A DNA stretch of 64,000 nt from an uncultured Eggerthellaceae bacterium (GCA_910588205.1 CAJUQK010000007.1:1-64000), one strand, 5' to 3'; positions 16,972 to 25,304 are shown, counted from the stretch's first letter. Made by a program: numbers and translations. Notes: generated by a model from the sequence alone, not told the origin.

Positions 16972-17027
16972 ATGGGTCTGTTTTTGGGTCAGTGTAACCA
17001 GTCCAAAACGTCCAAATCGTCAAAACA
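16972..17027 (+). repeat. Candidate arm-type sites and 9-bp tandem repeats, right end of islet
   Basis: ATGGGTCT (16972-16979) and TTGGGTCA (16984-16991) repeat 12 bp apart, echoing the 12-bp-spaced left-end pair. They are followed by three head-to-tail 9-mers GTCCAAAAC, GTCCAAATC and GTCAAAACA (17001-17027). Together they resemble recombinase arm sites or iterons. The rest of 16938-17142 has no gene. Confidence 0.4.
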
Positions 17028-17142
17028 CGGTTTGATTTAAGAGCTAAACTCGCTCGAAAGCATATCTCTAAGGTACGTTTTACCTGTTCAGAATACTATT
17101 TTATGAGTGATTCATATGCTTCCCGTAAGGTCGAGTTGCGAT

Positions 17143-17193
17143 CTGTCACGTCGGAGGTCGCGAGTTCAAGTCTCGTACATCCCGCCATTTGAA
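17143..17193 (+). repeat. Right attachment-site copy (attR), 3' fragment of tRNA-Asp
   Basis: Perfect 51-bp copy of 13546-13596. It lacks the 5' half of a tRNA, so it is not a second gene. Confidence 0.95.
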
Positions 17194-17197
17194 GTTG

Positions 17198-17225
17198 AAG
17201 CCGCTGAATGACCAGCGGCTTTTCT
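17198..17225 (+). terminator. Original tRNA-Asp terminator, displaced by the islet
   Basis: Stem AAGCCGCTG/CAGCGGCTT (17198-17206 with 17213-17221), six-base loop, then TTTCTT. It starts five bases after the right repeat, as the terminator of the pre-integration tRNA gene would. Confidence 0.75.
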
Positions 17226-17241
17226 TATAGAGAGGGCTTCG

Positions 17242-17541
17242 ATGAACCGCTTCGGATTGAAGGACGAGGTCTTGGCTTTCATCGTCGAAGCAGCCCAAGC
17301 GCAGGGCATCCACCGGCTCATCCTCTTCGGTTCGCGTGCTACCGGCCGCTTCTCTGAGAAGAGCGACATCGATCTTGCCCTATCAGGTGGTTGCCTCAAC
17401 GATTTCAAAGCAGTACTCGAAGAGGAGTGCCCGACACTGCTCTCCTTCGACTTCATCAACATGGATCAAGGGGTCAGCGAAAAGCTGAGCGGGCGTATTG
17501 CCGAAGAGGGGGTCGTGCTCTATGAAGTATGCCAACTATAA
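17242..17541 (+). CDS. mntA: MntA-type minimal nucleotidyltransferase (antitoxin)
   Basis: Ninety-nine residues of the DNA polymerase beta-like fold. ILFGSRATGRFSEKSDIDLA is the GSxxxG...DxD catalytic motif, with a third acidic residue in LSFDFINMD. In type VII toxin-antitoxin systems this protein adds AMP to the HEPN toxin HepT and silences it. The downstream HEPN gene overlaps by 20 bp, the standard arrangement. It begins 48 bp outside the islet's right repeat. GC content resembles the host rather than the islet. Assignment to antitoxin rests on the pair context. Confidence 0.85.
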   Translation: MNRFGLKDEVLAFIVEAAQAQGIHRLILFGSRATGRFSEKSDIDLALSGGCLNDFKAVLEEECPTLLSFDFINMDQGVSEKLSGRIAEEGVVLYEVCQL

Positions 17542-17926
17542 GGCCAATCTGGATATCCTGAAGCGAGCCCCCTATCAGGATCTCAGCAATGAGTTCGTCT
17601 TGAGCGGCATCATCGACAAGTTCGCCATGCAGTTCGAACTGGCTTGGAAGCTGCTCCGGAAGACGCTCGAGTACGAGGGCAGGCTCGATGCCGCAACGGG
17701 TTCTCCACGAGGCATCATCAAGGCCGCTTATAGTGCCTATGACCTCATCGACGAAGAGCTCTGGCTGCGCATGCTCGATGATCGCAATGCGGCAGAGCAC
17801 GTCTATGACCAGGCGTTAGCGGATCACTTGGTCGTCGCCATCAATTCCGAATATATCGCGGTCTTCGAAAAGTTGATCTCAGATCTCGAAGGGTTGTATC
17901 CGGCTGAGCTCTTGGAGTCATTCTGA
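17522..17926 (+). CDS. hepT: HepT-like HEPN toxin (HI0074/nucleotidyltransferase substrate-binding family)
   Basis: About 134 residues, an all-helical HEPN protein. The start MKYANYKANLDILKRAP at 17522 lies inside the end of mntA. The conserved FELAWKLLRKTLEYEG helix and DDRNAAEHVYD are typical of the HI0074 group; RNAAEH is the HEPN RX4-6H motif, so an RNase active site is plausible, followed by the Tyr that MntA would modify (VYD). Forms a toxin-antitoxin unit with mntA. An upstream ATG at 17498 is in frame but the overlap start is the usual one. Confidence 0.85.
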   Translation: MKYANYKANLDILKRAPYQDLSNEFVLSGIIDKFAMQFELAWKLLRKTLEYEGRLDAATGSPRGIIKAAYSAYDLIDEELWLRMLDDRNAAEHVYDQALADHLVVAINSEYIAVFEKLISDLEGLYPAELLESF

Positions 17927-17930
17927 TTTC

Positions 17931-17969
17931 GCGATCATCCCTTACGTGTTGAATCACTTCGATGATCGC
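17931..17969. repeat. Inverted repeat downstream of hepT
   Basis: GCGATCATC (17931-17939) and GATGATCGC (17961-17969), perfect 9-bp arms with a 21-base loop. No T-run follows, so an intrinsic terminator is unlikely. The 273-bp stretch 17927-18199 otherwise holds only the palindromic element at 18108. Confidence 0.4.
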
Positions 17970-18107
17970 ATGCGTACCGATACGGATAAGTTGGACGATA
18001 AGAAATCCCTACTGGCCAGAAGGCGTTGCGCGAAGACCACGCGCAACATATTCATTGCAGTACCTGCCGAGTAGCCTGACGCACAGGATTCGCCCGGGTG
18101 TCACAAC

Positions 18108-18186
18108 GGGCTGACCGAGATCAGCCCCTACAAGAGAACACAGCAAACCCCTGGTAGGGGTCGATCAGGATCGACCTGACCCCCTG
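18108..18186. repeat. Two-hairpin palindromic (REP/BIME-like) element, copy 1
   Basis: Hairpin 1 is GGGCTGA/TCAGCCC (18108-18114, 18121-18127). A linker beginning CCCTACAAGAGAACAC is followed by GTAGGGG and hairpin 2 GGTCGATC-AG-GATCGACC (18159-18176). The same order of parts occurs at 56765-56834. It sits between the convergent 3' ends of hepT and a DUF262 gene. Confidence 0.65.
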
Positions 18187-18199
18187 TCGCATTTTGAGA

Positions 18200-19228
18200 T
18201 CAGTCTCCGAAGAGCTTTCTTTGAGAGATGAGGCCTTTGGGCTTATCTGTCACCCAATCAAGGTGCTCACGAGCTTCCGGAGCATCAGGGTTCGCAGCGA
18301 ACGCCAAGCATTCTGCATTGATGGACACGAGCAACTCCTCAAGGACGATCGAAGCGCTTTGGGCAATGAAGACCTTGAACGCCTGGTACAGATCAGATCG
18401 CTTCGTTGCGTTGGCGCCAGGTGCATTCTTGGAGAGCCAGGAATGCAATGCTGCGTCAAGATAGATATCCTGCTCAGTTCCGAACCGCCGAAAGGCATCA
18501 TCGATAGGCGACCAATAGATGTCGAACAGACGCTCTTGCTCTTCCTGGCCATATCTCACCAGCAGCACATTGCGAAGCAAGTCCGTCGTTGAAAGGGGTC
18601 GTCCCTTCGCATTGAGGCTTTCGAAGACCTGTTGTGGTCTGTCTTCCTCCTCCAGCTCGACTAACACCACCCGGAGAGCATGCAAGCCTTCAAGCATTGC
18701 TTCCCCGTCAATTGACGAAGTTTCCAGCTTCTCTTTGAAATGAAGGTGATTTTCCAAAAGAAGCTGCGAAGATTCATCGGCCACCGGAAGCCCAACGCCA
18801 TCGATCAGATGAGCTAGCGTTGGCATATCAGCCTCTGATGATCTTAGCTTGAAGATGCCCGGAGCAACATGGAGATACTCCGTATCTATCTGAGCCGCTT
18901 GAGCCAAAGCTCCCTCTTCGCGCCAATGATCTCTGAGAGCTATGAGCATTAACATGACCGTAGTGAGACGCTGCTGCCCATCGATCAGGCTAACCCGACG
19001 AAAACCCTGCTCACGCATGAGCGCATCCCCACCGTCATCGGCTTCGGGGCGAGAGATGATGGTACCCGAGAAATGGGTCTTACCCTGATCAAGCGCCCTC
19101 AGCACATCATCCCACAACTGATCGCACTGTAGACGGTCCCATGAATAAACGCGCTGGAAGATGGGAATGAGATACCGTGTCCCCGGCTCTTCCAAGATAT
19201 CCAAAAGCGGCACAAGAGATACGATCAT
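18200..19228 (-). CDS. DUF262 (GmrS-like) protein lacking a DUF1524 nuclease, copy 2
   Basis: 342 residues containing the ParB-like DUF262 module of GmrSD/BrxU-type restriction proteins. The entry motif YLIPIFQRVYSW is near residue 20, SLIDGQQRLTTVML near residue 80, and VFESLNAKGRPLSTTDLLRN near residue 200. DGQQR and the N...G..L..TD segments are the nucleotide-site signatures. Full GmrSD proteins continue into a DUF1524 HNH nuclease; here the protein stops at KGLISQRKLFGD and no such domain follows on either strand. The gene starts 27 bp after its paralogue. Whether it acts as a regulator, a partner of a nuclease elsewhere, or is a remnant cannot be told. Confidence 0.82.
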   Translation of the reverse strand: MIVSLVPLLDILEEPGTRYLIPIFQRVYSWDRLQCDQLWDDVLRALDQGKTHFSGTIISRPEADDGGDALMREQGFRRVSLIDGQQRLTTVMLMLIALRDHWREEGALAQAAQIDTEYLHVAPGIFKLRSSEADMPTLAHLIDGVGLPVADESSQLLLENHLHFKEKLETSSIDGEAMLEGLHALRVVLVELEEEDRPQQVFESLNAKGRPLSTTDLLRNVLLVRYGQEEQERLFDIYWSPIDDAFRRFGTEQDIYLDAALHSWLSKNAPGANATKRSDLYQAFKVFIAQSASIVLEELLVSINAECLAFAANPDAPEAREHLDWVTDKPKGLISQRKLFGD

Positions 19229-19255
19229 GATCGCTCCTTCTCCTCTCCCCGAAAG

Positions 19256-20338
19256 CTACCAGCACGAATCTGTTTCACGAAGCTGCTCGCGGAGCTTTTG
19301 AGCATAGGCTTCATTGTTGGCTTTCTTGAGCTCGTATCCTGCCGTTAGGGTTGGGGCACCTATCTCAGCCCAATCAATGCCGGAACGAAATCTCTTGACC
19401 CCGTGGTAACGGAAGTTCTCGGCCCACATCAAGCAAAAGCCGCGAAGCTCCCGCAAGATAGGCTCCTTCTCGCCTCGGTATACATCCTCAGCGTATTTCT
19501 TAAAGGAGTTGTAAACCTGCCCTGCGCTCAAGATGCGAGCACCCTTGAGCCGTATAGAAAGCCAGCTCTTGATTCCCGTATTGAGCTTCAAAGAACCAGG
19601 GTCCGGCGCGAACATCTCTTGGCTCGGTTTCCAATACTGCTCATATAACCGCGTCTGCTCATCATGGCATTCCGCCAAGAGAAGGTAATTGCGCACCATG
19701 TCAGCCACATTGAGCTGAAGGCCCTTAGAATTGATGCTCTCGAAGATGGCTTGAGCCTCTTCTGGATCATCCACGTGCACCAATACCACTGTCAGGCATC
19801 GTAGCCCCTCAAGGAGTGCTCCAAGATCGAAGCCACCCATCTCCATCTTCTCTTTGAAGAAGGATAGATTCTTAACAATGGTGGAAGACGGGTCCGCCTC
19901 TTTGCCTCCAACGACGGCTCTATAGGCAGGGATGTCGTGTTGGGACAATGTGAGCTTGAGCGGATCATTGTCATCACCTCTGCCTCTCCCCACGATGAGA
20001 TCGGTCATGATGACATCAGGGTCTACCCCGCATTCGCCACTCTCTTCTGGATGTTCATTGAGGTAGTGCGACAGAGCCAAGATGATGAGAGAGACAGTGG
20101 TGAGACGCTGCTGTCCATCGATGATCTCGAAGACGCGCACCTCCCCTTCCCTATCATCCACACGATAGAGCAACGTACCAAGAAAGTGGTTCCTGTCAGC
20201 CCTGCCGGCTCTCATGATGTCAAGCCACAGCTCCTCGCATTGGGATGTCGTCCAGAAATAGAGACGTTGGTAGGCAGGTATGATGAAACGCCCATCACTT
20301 CCGATGAAATCCAGCAATCCGCTCTGCATCACTTCCAT
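19256..20338 (-). CDS. DUF262 (GmrS-like) protein lacking a DUF1524 nuclease, copy 1
   Basis: About 360 residues, paralogous in layout to the gene downstream: FIIPAYQRLYFW near residue 20, EIIDGQQRLTTVSL near residue 75, and FESINSKGLQLNVADMVRN near residue 205. It ends with LREQLRETDSCW and has no HNH/DUF1524 half. Start set at ATG 20338, which has GAGGGG seven bases upstream and begins directly with the conserved N terminus; the open frame extends ten codons further. First gene of a two-gene minus-strand unit, divergent from a TetR regulator gene. Known DUF262 proteins bind NTP and restrict modified phage DNA when joined to a nuclease; that part is missing here. Confidence 0.83.
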   Translation of the reverse strand: MEVMQSGLLDFIGSDGRFIIPAYQRLYFWTTSQCEELWLDIMRAGRADRNHFLGTLLYRVDDREGEVRVFEIIDGQQRLTTVSLIILALSHYLNEHPEESGECGVDPDVIMTDLIVGRGRGDDNDPLKLTLSQHDIPAYRAVVGGKEADPSSTIVKNLSFFKEKMEMGGFDLGALLEGLRCLTVVLVHVDDPEEAQAIFESINSKGLQLNVADMVRNYLLLAECHDEQTRLYEQYWKPSQEMFAPDPGSLKLNTGIKSWLSIRLKGARILSAGQVYNSFKKYAEDVYRGEKEPILRELRGFCLMWAENFRYHGVKRFRSGIDWAEIGAPTLTAGYELKKANNEAYAQKLREQLRETDSCW

Positions 20339-20398
20339 GAAGGCACCCCTCTCTGTTCGTCTCCACACAGTATGATGGCCTTAGCCTCCTAGTGCTTT

Positions 20399-20417
20399 AC
20401 AATATCGTACAAATTGT
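20399..20417. promoter_or_regulatory. Imperfect inverted repeat upstream of the TetR gene
   Basis: ACAAT (20399-20403) and ATTGT (20413-20417) around a 9-base centre, in the 109-bp divergent region between the DUF262 pair and the TetR gene. TetR proteins usually bind such short dyads next to their own gene. Confidence 0.3.
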
Positions 20418-20447
20418 TCAATAGTTCCCTTCAAGGAAGCTGGATCC

Positions 20448-21011
20448 ATGCCCGTTACCAAAGATGCAAGATTCGAAAGCAGCGCGAAACGCATCCGAGA
20501 TGCACTCGCAGGCCTCCTGCGAACGAAACCTCTCATGGAGGTCACCGTAAGCGAACTTGCCCGATCAGCCTCGGTGAGCCGCGCCACGTTCTACGCCCAC
20601 TACGGTAATCTGAACGATGTCTATGAGGAATTGGTAGCGGAAGTCATGTCCGATGTGCGTACCTTCTCAGAGCGATTCTGTTCTGAGAGCATCGGCTGCT
20701 CAGGAGAAGGCAAGCCGCTCTACTGCGATCGGATACGATCAGAACAGCGCTACGCTGGAGTGATCCGCGAAGTTGGATTCTTCCCCGCCATGATGGCTTT
20801 CACCTGGGAAGACCTTGAAGCGAACGCTGACGCTGCCGCCAAAGGGATTGACCAAGGCGCTCTGCGCGCTCTACGCCTGTTCCAGATGAGCGGATGTCAT
20901 GCTGTGGCTACCTCCGAATTCGCCGAACGCAGTGATTGGGAACACATCCGCCAGGTCATAGATATCTTCATTGATGGCGGGATGCGCGCAGTAGAGGAGA
21001 TACACATCTAA
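20448..21011 (+). CDS. TetR-family transcriptional regulator
   Basis: 187 residues. The N-terminal helix-turn-helix (about residues 12-60) reads IRDALAGLLRTKPLMEVTVS then ELARSASVSRATFYAHYGNL, a textbook TetR DNA-binding domain. The C-terminal ligand/dimer region is unremarkable and gives no ligand clue. Ribosome site AAGGAAG lies about eight bases before the ATG. It is divergent from the DUF262 genes and convergent with the ferredoxin of the MopB pair, so its target could be its own promoter or the DUF262 unit. Confidence 0.88.
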   Translation: MPVTKDARFESSAKRIRDALAGLLRTKPLMEVTVSELARSASVSRATFYAHYGNLNDVYEELVAEVMSDVRTFSERFCSESIGCSGEGKPLYCDRIRSEQRYAGVIREVGFFPAMMAFTWEDLEANADAAAKGIDQGALRALRLFQMSGCHAVATSEFAERSDWEHIRQVIDIFIDGGMRAVEEIHI

Positions 21012-21107
21012 GCCTCGAGAAACGCAGAGACAAGGAATAGTGCATGCAGATGCTCAAGGGGAAACGACCCACCGCCGCCTCCCCTTGCGTACGAACTGAA
21101 CGTGCTC

Positions 21108-21524
21108 TTACCGAGCGCTGGCGTAATCGATCTGCGCTCGGGTATCCGTGCCAGCACCCTCCTGCTGCCATATTCGGACACCACGCTGCTCTACCCGTGC
21201 CCGAGCCTCTCCGTAGGCAGAAGCAGGGTCGTCATCGTTGCCGAAGGCAAGCGCCTGGGTAGGGCAATCCATGACGCAGAACTGGGGCAGGTCCTCTGCC
21301 ATGCGTTCGGCACAGAACGTACAGCTGGGCAGGTAGATGGGCTGCCACCACATACGAAGGTCAGGGTAGACCCCTTCGGGACGATCGATCCCCAAACCTG
21401 AGCCATGGGTCTTCACTTCTACTCGATATTCATCGTCTTGGAGGTGATTGCCGACCTTGCAAGCCATCGCACAGGTCCAGCACCCTATACAACGATCTAC
21501 ATCCACCAACATCTTATACGCCAT
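21108..21524 (-). CDS. Ferredoxin-type [4Fe-4S] electron-transfer subunit (DmsB-like)
   Basis: 138 residues with two cluster motifs: CIGCWTCAMACK near residue 12 and SCTFCAERMA...CVMDCP near residue 65-85, eight cysteines in all, enough for two [4Fe-4S] clusters (full DmsB carries four). It starts 3 bp after the stop of the MopB gene and is surely its redox partner. No signal peptide. No membrane anchor gene (DmsC/NrfD) follows, so the complex is predicted to be cytoplasmic. Confidence 0.88.
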   Translation of the reverse strand: MAYKMLVDVDRCIGCWTCAMACKVGNHLQDDEYRVEVKTHGSGLGIDRPEGVYPDLRMWWQPIYLPSCTFCAERMAEDLPQFCVMDCPTQALAFGNDDDPASAYGEARARVEQRGVRIWQQEGAGTDTRAQIDYASAR

Positions 21525-21527
21525 GGC

Positions 21528-23915
21528 TCATGCCTCCTTGCCTGCATAGGGGCGGATATTGCAATAGGAATCCCAATAGCAATCAGTAGAACCAGTGAGC
21601 GAGCTCATGGCCTCTACATAGGGATTAGGATGATGTCCAGCAGCCAACCAGTCAGCGAACCACTTATCCTCAACAGGCCCTTGGGAGTCTTGTCCAGCGC
21701 ACTGATGGGTGATCTCGGCATAGGTACCCTCTTCGAACTGGCGGCGCCGCCAGCCGAACCATACATGCACAGTGCCGTCGGGTACTGATTCATCCAGCAC
21801 CAACCTCGTAACCACATGACCTCGATCGTTGTAGACCTCTACCATGTCATCTTCGTCCAACCCAAGACGTTCGGCTTGAACAGGATTCAACCGCGTGGCC
21901 GGAGTCTCACCTGAGAGCTTTATGGTGATGGGATCGTCAGTGAAGCTGGACTGCATGAAGAACCGCTGACGCCCTGTGAATAGCTGATAGGGGTATTCGT
22001 CAGACTTGCCGATCTTGTTCGGCTCGAGCACCTTCGTCACTGCCATGCCAAGGTCAGCCAACTTCTCGGAGTACATGATCTCCATGCGACCGGTCTCATT
22101 GTCAAGCACCTCTGCCGGATTCAGATAGGGCGTGTATTTGGGCTCCGGAGGCGCGGCGGCGCGGATCATCTTCTCCTGCTTCAGGCGCTCATAGGTGACG
22201 GGCGGCTGAATGCCAGCTATCAGCGGGTAAGGCGTCTGCAAGCGGATATCGATGTACTCCGGCCCCGTCATGGTGAAGTAGTCACCCAGGCCCACCCGCT
22301 TCGCCAATTCAGAGAACACCCACACTGGCTCATGACCGTCCACTTGCGGCTCAATGGCCGGCTCCTGGAGGATGATGTGGTTGTAGCACGCGCCAGTGAT
22401 GAGATCCTCGCGCTCGAATGACATGAGGTCGGGTAACACGTAGTCTGCTATCTCGCCGGTATCGGTCAACCACACGTCATAATCAACCACCAGCTCCATA
22501 TCACGCACTACATCCAGCCACCTCTGACGATCGGGCTGCTGATGCACCGGGTTTCCTGAGCATACGATCAGTGCCTTGTACGGGCTATCCTCAGCTTCTG
22601 CCTTCGCGAACCACTCCGCCATCCGCACAGGAACGGACTTCACAGCAGCCACACCATCAGGGCAGCTGATAGGCACATCGTTGAACACGAGCGGCCAGCT
22701 CTGCAGCTGCAACGCCTCGAAGACACCAGAACCCGGCTTGCCTAAGCGGCCCGTCAGCGCACCAAGCAACAAGAACTGCCGATAGGTCTCATTGGAGTTG
22801 CGATAGCGCAGGCCATAGCCCGACAGGATAAACGCGTTTTCAGCCTGAACCCAATCGCAAGCCAATCGCTCAGCATCGGCAGCCGTGATGCCGCATTTCT
22901 CGGCAGCGAGCTCGAAGGTATATTCAGCCGCACCGTCTTTGAGCTTCTGAAGCGCCGTGGCGCAGGGACGCCCGTTGGCCACATAGCTGCCGAACAGCGG
23001 GATATCAGCTCCCTCAGGATAAGCGCCCGCCTTAGGAGCAACCGGTACAGGTGTGCTTGAGACGGCATCCCACACGAAGTAGCAACCATCGTCACCGCGC
23101 AGCAGCTGTCCCGTCTCATCATCTACCAGATAGGCAGAGATGGTACGCGCTAGCAAGTAGTCATCAGCCTGCAAGTCGTTCTGCAGGATGTAGTTCACCA
23201 TGGCCATGGCCAGATAGCCGTCACTGGCAGGCTTCATGGCTACGAACTCATCAGCGAACCCAGCAGTGCCGTCGAAGATAAGGCCGAGATCTACGATCTT
23301 TGCCCCGGCCTCGCGCGCCCGTACGAGATTCTGAGCACAACGCATCTGATTCTCAATGGGATTGCAACCCCAGACATAGATGAGGTCGGTGCCCACCATG
23401 ATACGCGGGTCGATCACCGTGCGAGGGAACTCACTGCCAGCATTGTAGAACTCAGCATAGAACGGCCCGTTATCCAAGCCGATGGAACCCAAGGGCACCG
23501 TGACGCCGAAGGTGTTCGCGAACCGGAAGGGCATCAGATTCTCAAAGCTGTACTGAGCGGGTACACCGGCACCCAGGTTCCAGAGCACCACTGATGACGG
23601 CCCATAGGTGTCGCGGATATGGCACAGCTTCTCGCCGATCTCATCCAGCGCTTGGTCCCAGCTGATCTCTTCAAACTGGCCGCTTCCGCGCTCACCCACA
23701 CGCTTGAGCGGTTTCTGCAAGCGCTTGGGATCATAGGGCTGGCGTCCAGCCAAACAACCCTTCTGGCAGATATGCCCGTCAGGTTCTTCTGGCTCTGAAT
23801 AGACGACCCGCTCCATGCGCTCGATCTTCCCATCCTTGACGATGGTCTTCAATGCGCAATAGTCATGATCACCCCATCCAGGACATGCCGTGTACACGAA
23901 GGACTCTTCGCTCAT
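21528..23915 (-). CDS. Molybdopterin-dependent oxidoreductase, DMSO-reductase family
   Basis: About 795 residues. An N-terminal Fe-S region (TACPGWGDHDYCALK, then HICQKGCLAGR) is followed by molybdopterin domains with WDQALDEIGEKL, VVLWNLGAG, VWGCNPIENQ and a C-terminal guanine-dinucleotide binding domain beginning near YPYQLFTGRQRFFMQSSF. Start placed at ATG 23915 (GGAGCGTGAGG upstream); a longer frame to 24032 lacks a site and has no Tat motif, so the enzyme is probably cytoplasmic. It is of a different clade from the three MopB enzymes at 37-50 kb. Divergent from a double-MarR regulator that is the obvious candidate controller. Substrate unknown. Confidence 0.88.
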   Translation of the reverse strand: MSEESFVYTACPGWGDHDYCALKTIVKDGKIERMERVVYSEPEEPDGHICQKGCLAGRQPYDPKRLQKPLKRVGERGSGQFEEISWDQALDEIGEKLCHIRDTYGPSSVVLWNLGAGVPAQYSFENLMPFRFANTFGVTVPLGSIGLDNGPFYAEFYNAGSEFPRTVIDPRIMVGTDLIYVWGCNPIENQMRCAQNLVRAREAGAKIVDLGLIFDGTAGFADEFVAMKPASDGYLAMAMVNYILQNDLQADDYLLARTISAYLVDDETGQLLRGDDGCYFVWDAVSSTPVPVAPKAGAYPEGADIPLFGSYVANGRPCATALQKLKDGAAEYTFELAAEKCGITAADAERLACDWVQAENAFILSGYGLRYRNSNETYRQFLLLGALTGRLGKPGSGVFEALQLQSWPLVFNDVPISCPDGVAAVKSVPVRMAEWFAKAEAEDSPYKALIVCSGNPVHQQPDRQRWLDVVRDMELVVDYDVWLTDTGEIADYVLPDLMSFEREDLITGACYNHIILQEPAIEPQVDGHEPVWVFSELAKRVGLGDYFTMTGPEYIDIRLQTPYPLIAGIQPPVTYERLKQEKMIRAAAPPEPKYTPYLNPAEVLDNETGRMEIMYSEKLADLGMAVTKVLEPNKIGKSDEYPYQLFTGRQRFFMQSSFTDDPITIKLSGETPATRLNPVQAERLGLDEDDMVEVYNDRGHVVTRLVLDESVPDGTVHVWFGWRRRQFEEGTYAEITHQCAGQDSQGPVEDKWFADWLAAGHHPNPYVEAMSSLTGSTDCYWDSYCNIRPYAGKEA

Positions 23916-24044
23916 GGACACCTCACGCTCCTCTCTCTGGCGTGGTTCCTGTCTACGCAGCCATTCTGCATAGAACCATGAGCCTATTTGTAAGCCTTTG
24001 CTTCTCCTTTGGGAATGGTAGTTCGTCAACAACTGTCATATTGA

Positions 24045-24089
24045 ATAGTTTTATCATTGAACCATATCGATGTTAAACTATGAGTTAAC
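24045..24089. promoter_or_regulatory. Dyad symmetries in the MopB/double-MarR divergent promoter
   Basis: ATAGTTT (24045-24051) with AAACTAT (24075-24081), and GTTAA (24072-24076) with TTAAC (24085-24089), in an AT-rich 199-bp region. They lie 26-70 bp before the regulator's ATG. Such sites suit MarR dimers, but the assignment is inferred. Confidence 0.4.
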
Positions 24090-24114
24090 AAGGTCATCGA
24101 AAAGGGAGAGCATC

Positions 24115-25149
24115 ATGGGAGCAACAGCCCAGCTTCAAGAAGGCCTGACTGAAGACGCGATCTTCCAGAAGGGGCCGAGCGAAGGACTGCTCAAGGCCCC
24201 AACAGCACCTCTTCCTCCCATTGGGGAAGCACGGCCCGAAACGGTAGCTCGCAGACATATTGAGCAATGCCACCTCCCTGAATTCTCCTTCGCCTTCGAC
24301 TTCATGAGCGACTACCTCACCATGATGGACATGCTGGCGAAATCCATCACCCACGAACTGCACGACCTCTGCAACATCACCCCTTTACAATACCGTATCC
24401 TGCTTCGCATGCTCGTTCCCGCTCCCATACGAGCAACCCAACTCGCACACGACTTAGACGTAGGCGTGTCCACGATCTCTGTTGCCCTATCGAAGCTGGC
24501 AGACAGGCTCTTTGTTTCCCGTCACGACAGCGCAAGAGACATGCGCTCCGTTGAGCTTTCGCTGACGAAGCAAGGGCGGAAGATGATAGAGCGGGCCGAC
24601 GAGGCCATCTATGCCGTCATGGCCGAATACTGGAGCACGCTCACTCAAGAACAGCTCGAAGCAGCTATCATCAGTTCGCTTCTCGCCGTCAAACGCCATT
24701 CTTACCCCCGGATGGAGAATGGTTCACCGCGGCTTGATACCGCTCTGGTAGACACCGTGATGATCTCACGAAGGTTGACCGGCCATGCTCTCAAGGAAGC
24801 AGGACTGACCATCAATGACTACCGCATCCTCCTTGCGCTCAAGATCATGGGAACCCCCTGCCCTACCACTGATGTGGCGAAGTTCCTCTTCCTGAATGCA
24901 AGCGATATCACCGGATGCCTCAAGAACCTGGAGGGCTGTGCGTCCATCACCCGATCCCGCTCCGAGGACAACCGCAGAGTACGCATGATCCGCCTTACAC
25001 CTAAAGGCGACGATCAGGTTCGAAGTCTGCTCCCCGTAGTTTTCGATGCCCTGCATGAGACATGCCATAGCAGCGATGCCTTGATCGATATACATATCTC
25101 AGCTGCTCGCGATCTGGTAGCCCGCAGGCGCCAATACAACAAATTCTAA
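24115..25149 (+). CDS. Regulator with two tandem MarR winged-helix domains
   Basis: About 344 residues: an N-terminal 50-residue segment, then two MarR-like domains in one chain. Domain 1 (about 70-195) holds LCNITPLQYRILLRMLV, RATQLAHDLDVGVSTISVAL and the wing RDMRSVELSLTKQGRKM. Domain 2 (about 215-340) holds AGLTINDYRILLALKIMG, TTDVAKFLFLNASDITGCL and RRVRMIRLTPKGDDQV. MarR proteins are normally about 150 residues and dimerise; this is a fused pseudo-dimer. Start at ATG 24115 with GGGAG upstream rather than 24070. Divergent from the MopB-ferredoxin pair. Ligand unknown, perhaps an aromatic substrate of that enzyme. Confidence 0.85.
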   Translation: MGATAQLQEGLTEDAIFQKGPSEGLLKAPTAPLPPIGEARPETVARRHIEQCHLPEFSFAFDFMSDYLTMMDMLAKSITHELHDLCNITPLQYRILLRMLVPAPIRATQLAHDLDVGVSTISVALSKLADRLFVSRHDSARDMRSVELSLTKQGRKMIERADEAIYAVMAEYWSTLTQEQLEAAIISSLLAVKRHSYPRMENGSPRLDTALVDTVMISRRLTGHALKEAGLTINDYRILLALKIMGTPCPTTDVAKFLFLNASDITGCLKNLEGCASITRSRSEDNRRVRMIRLTPKGDDQVRSLLPVVFDALHETCHSSDALIDIHISAARDLVARRRQYNKF

Positions 25150-25304
25150 CCAAAGAAAAAGCTGAGCATGGACGAGCTCGCATGCATCACAGGGACATCT
25201 TCTCCGCGTAACGATTCCTCTGCAAACAGATGCAATACCCGCGAACGCTGGTCACAGGAGCCTAGAATCTCTCCGAAATAGGCCAGCAGGAAGGCAGGGA
25301 TATC

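Noticed and set aside
17143..17193. Second tRNA-Asp gene
   Set aside because: Only the 3' part from the anticodon arm onward is present; upstream bases cannot form the acceptor or D arm. It is attR.
18200..20338. One GmrSD gene split by a frameshift
   Set aside because: Both genes contain the same N-terminal DUF262 motifs, so they are tandem paralogues, not two halves of one protein.
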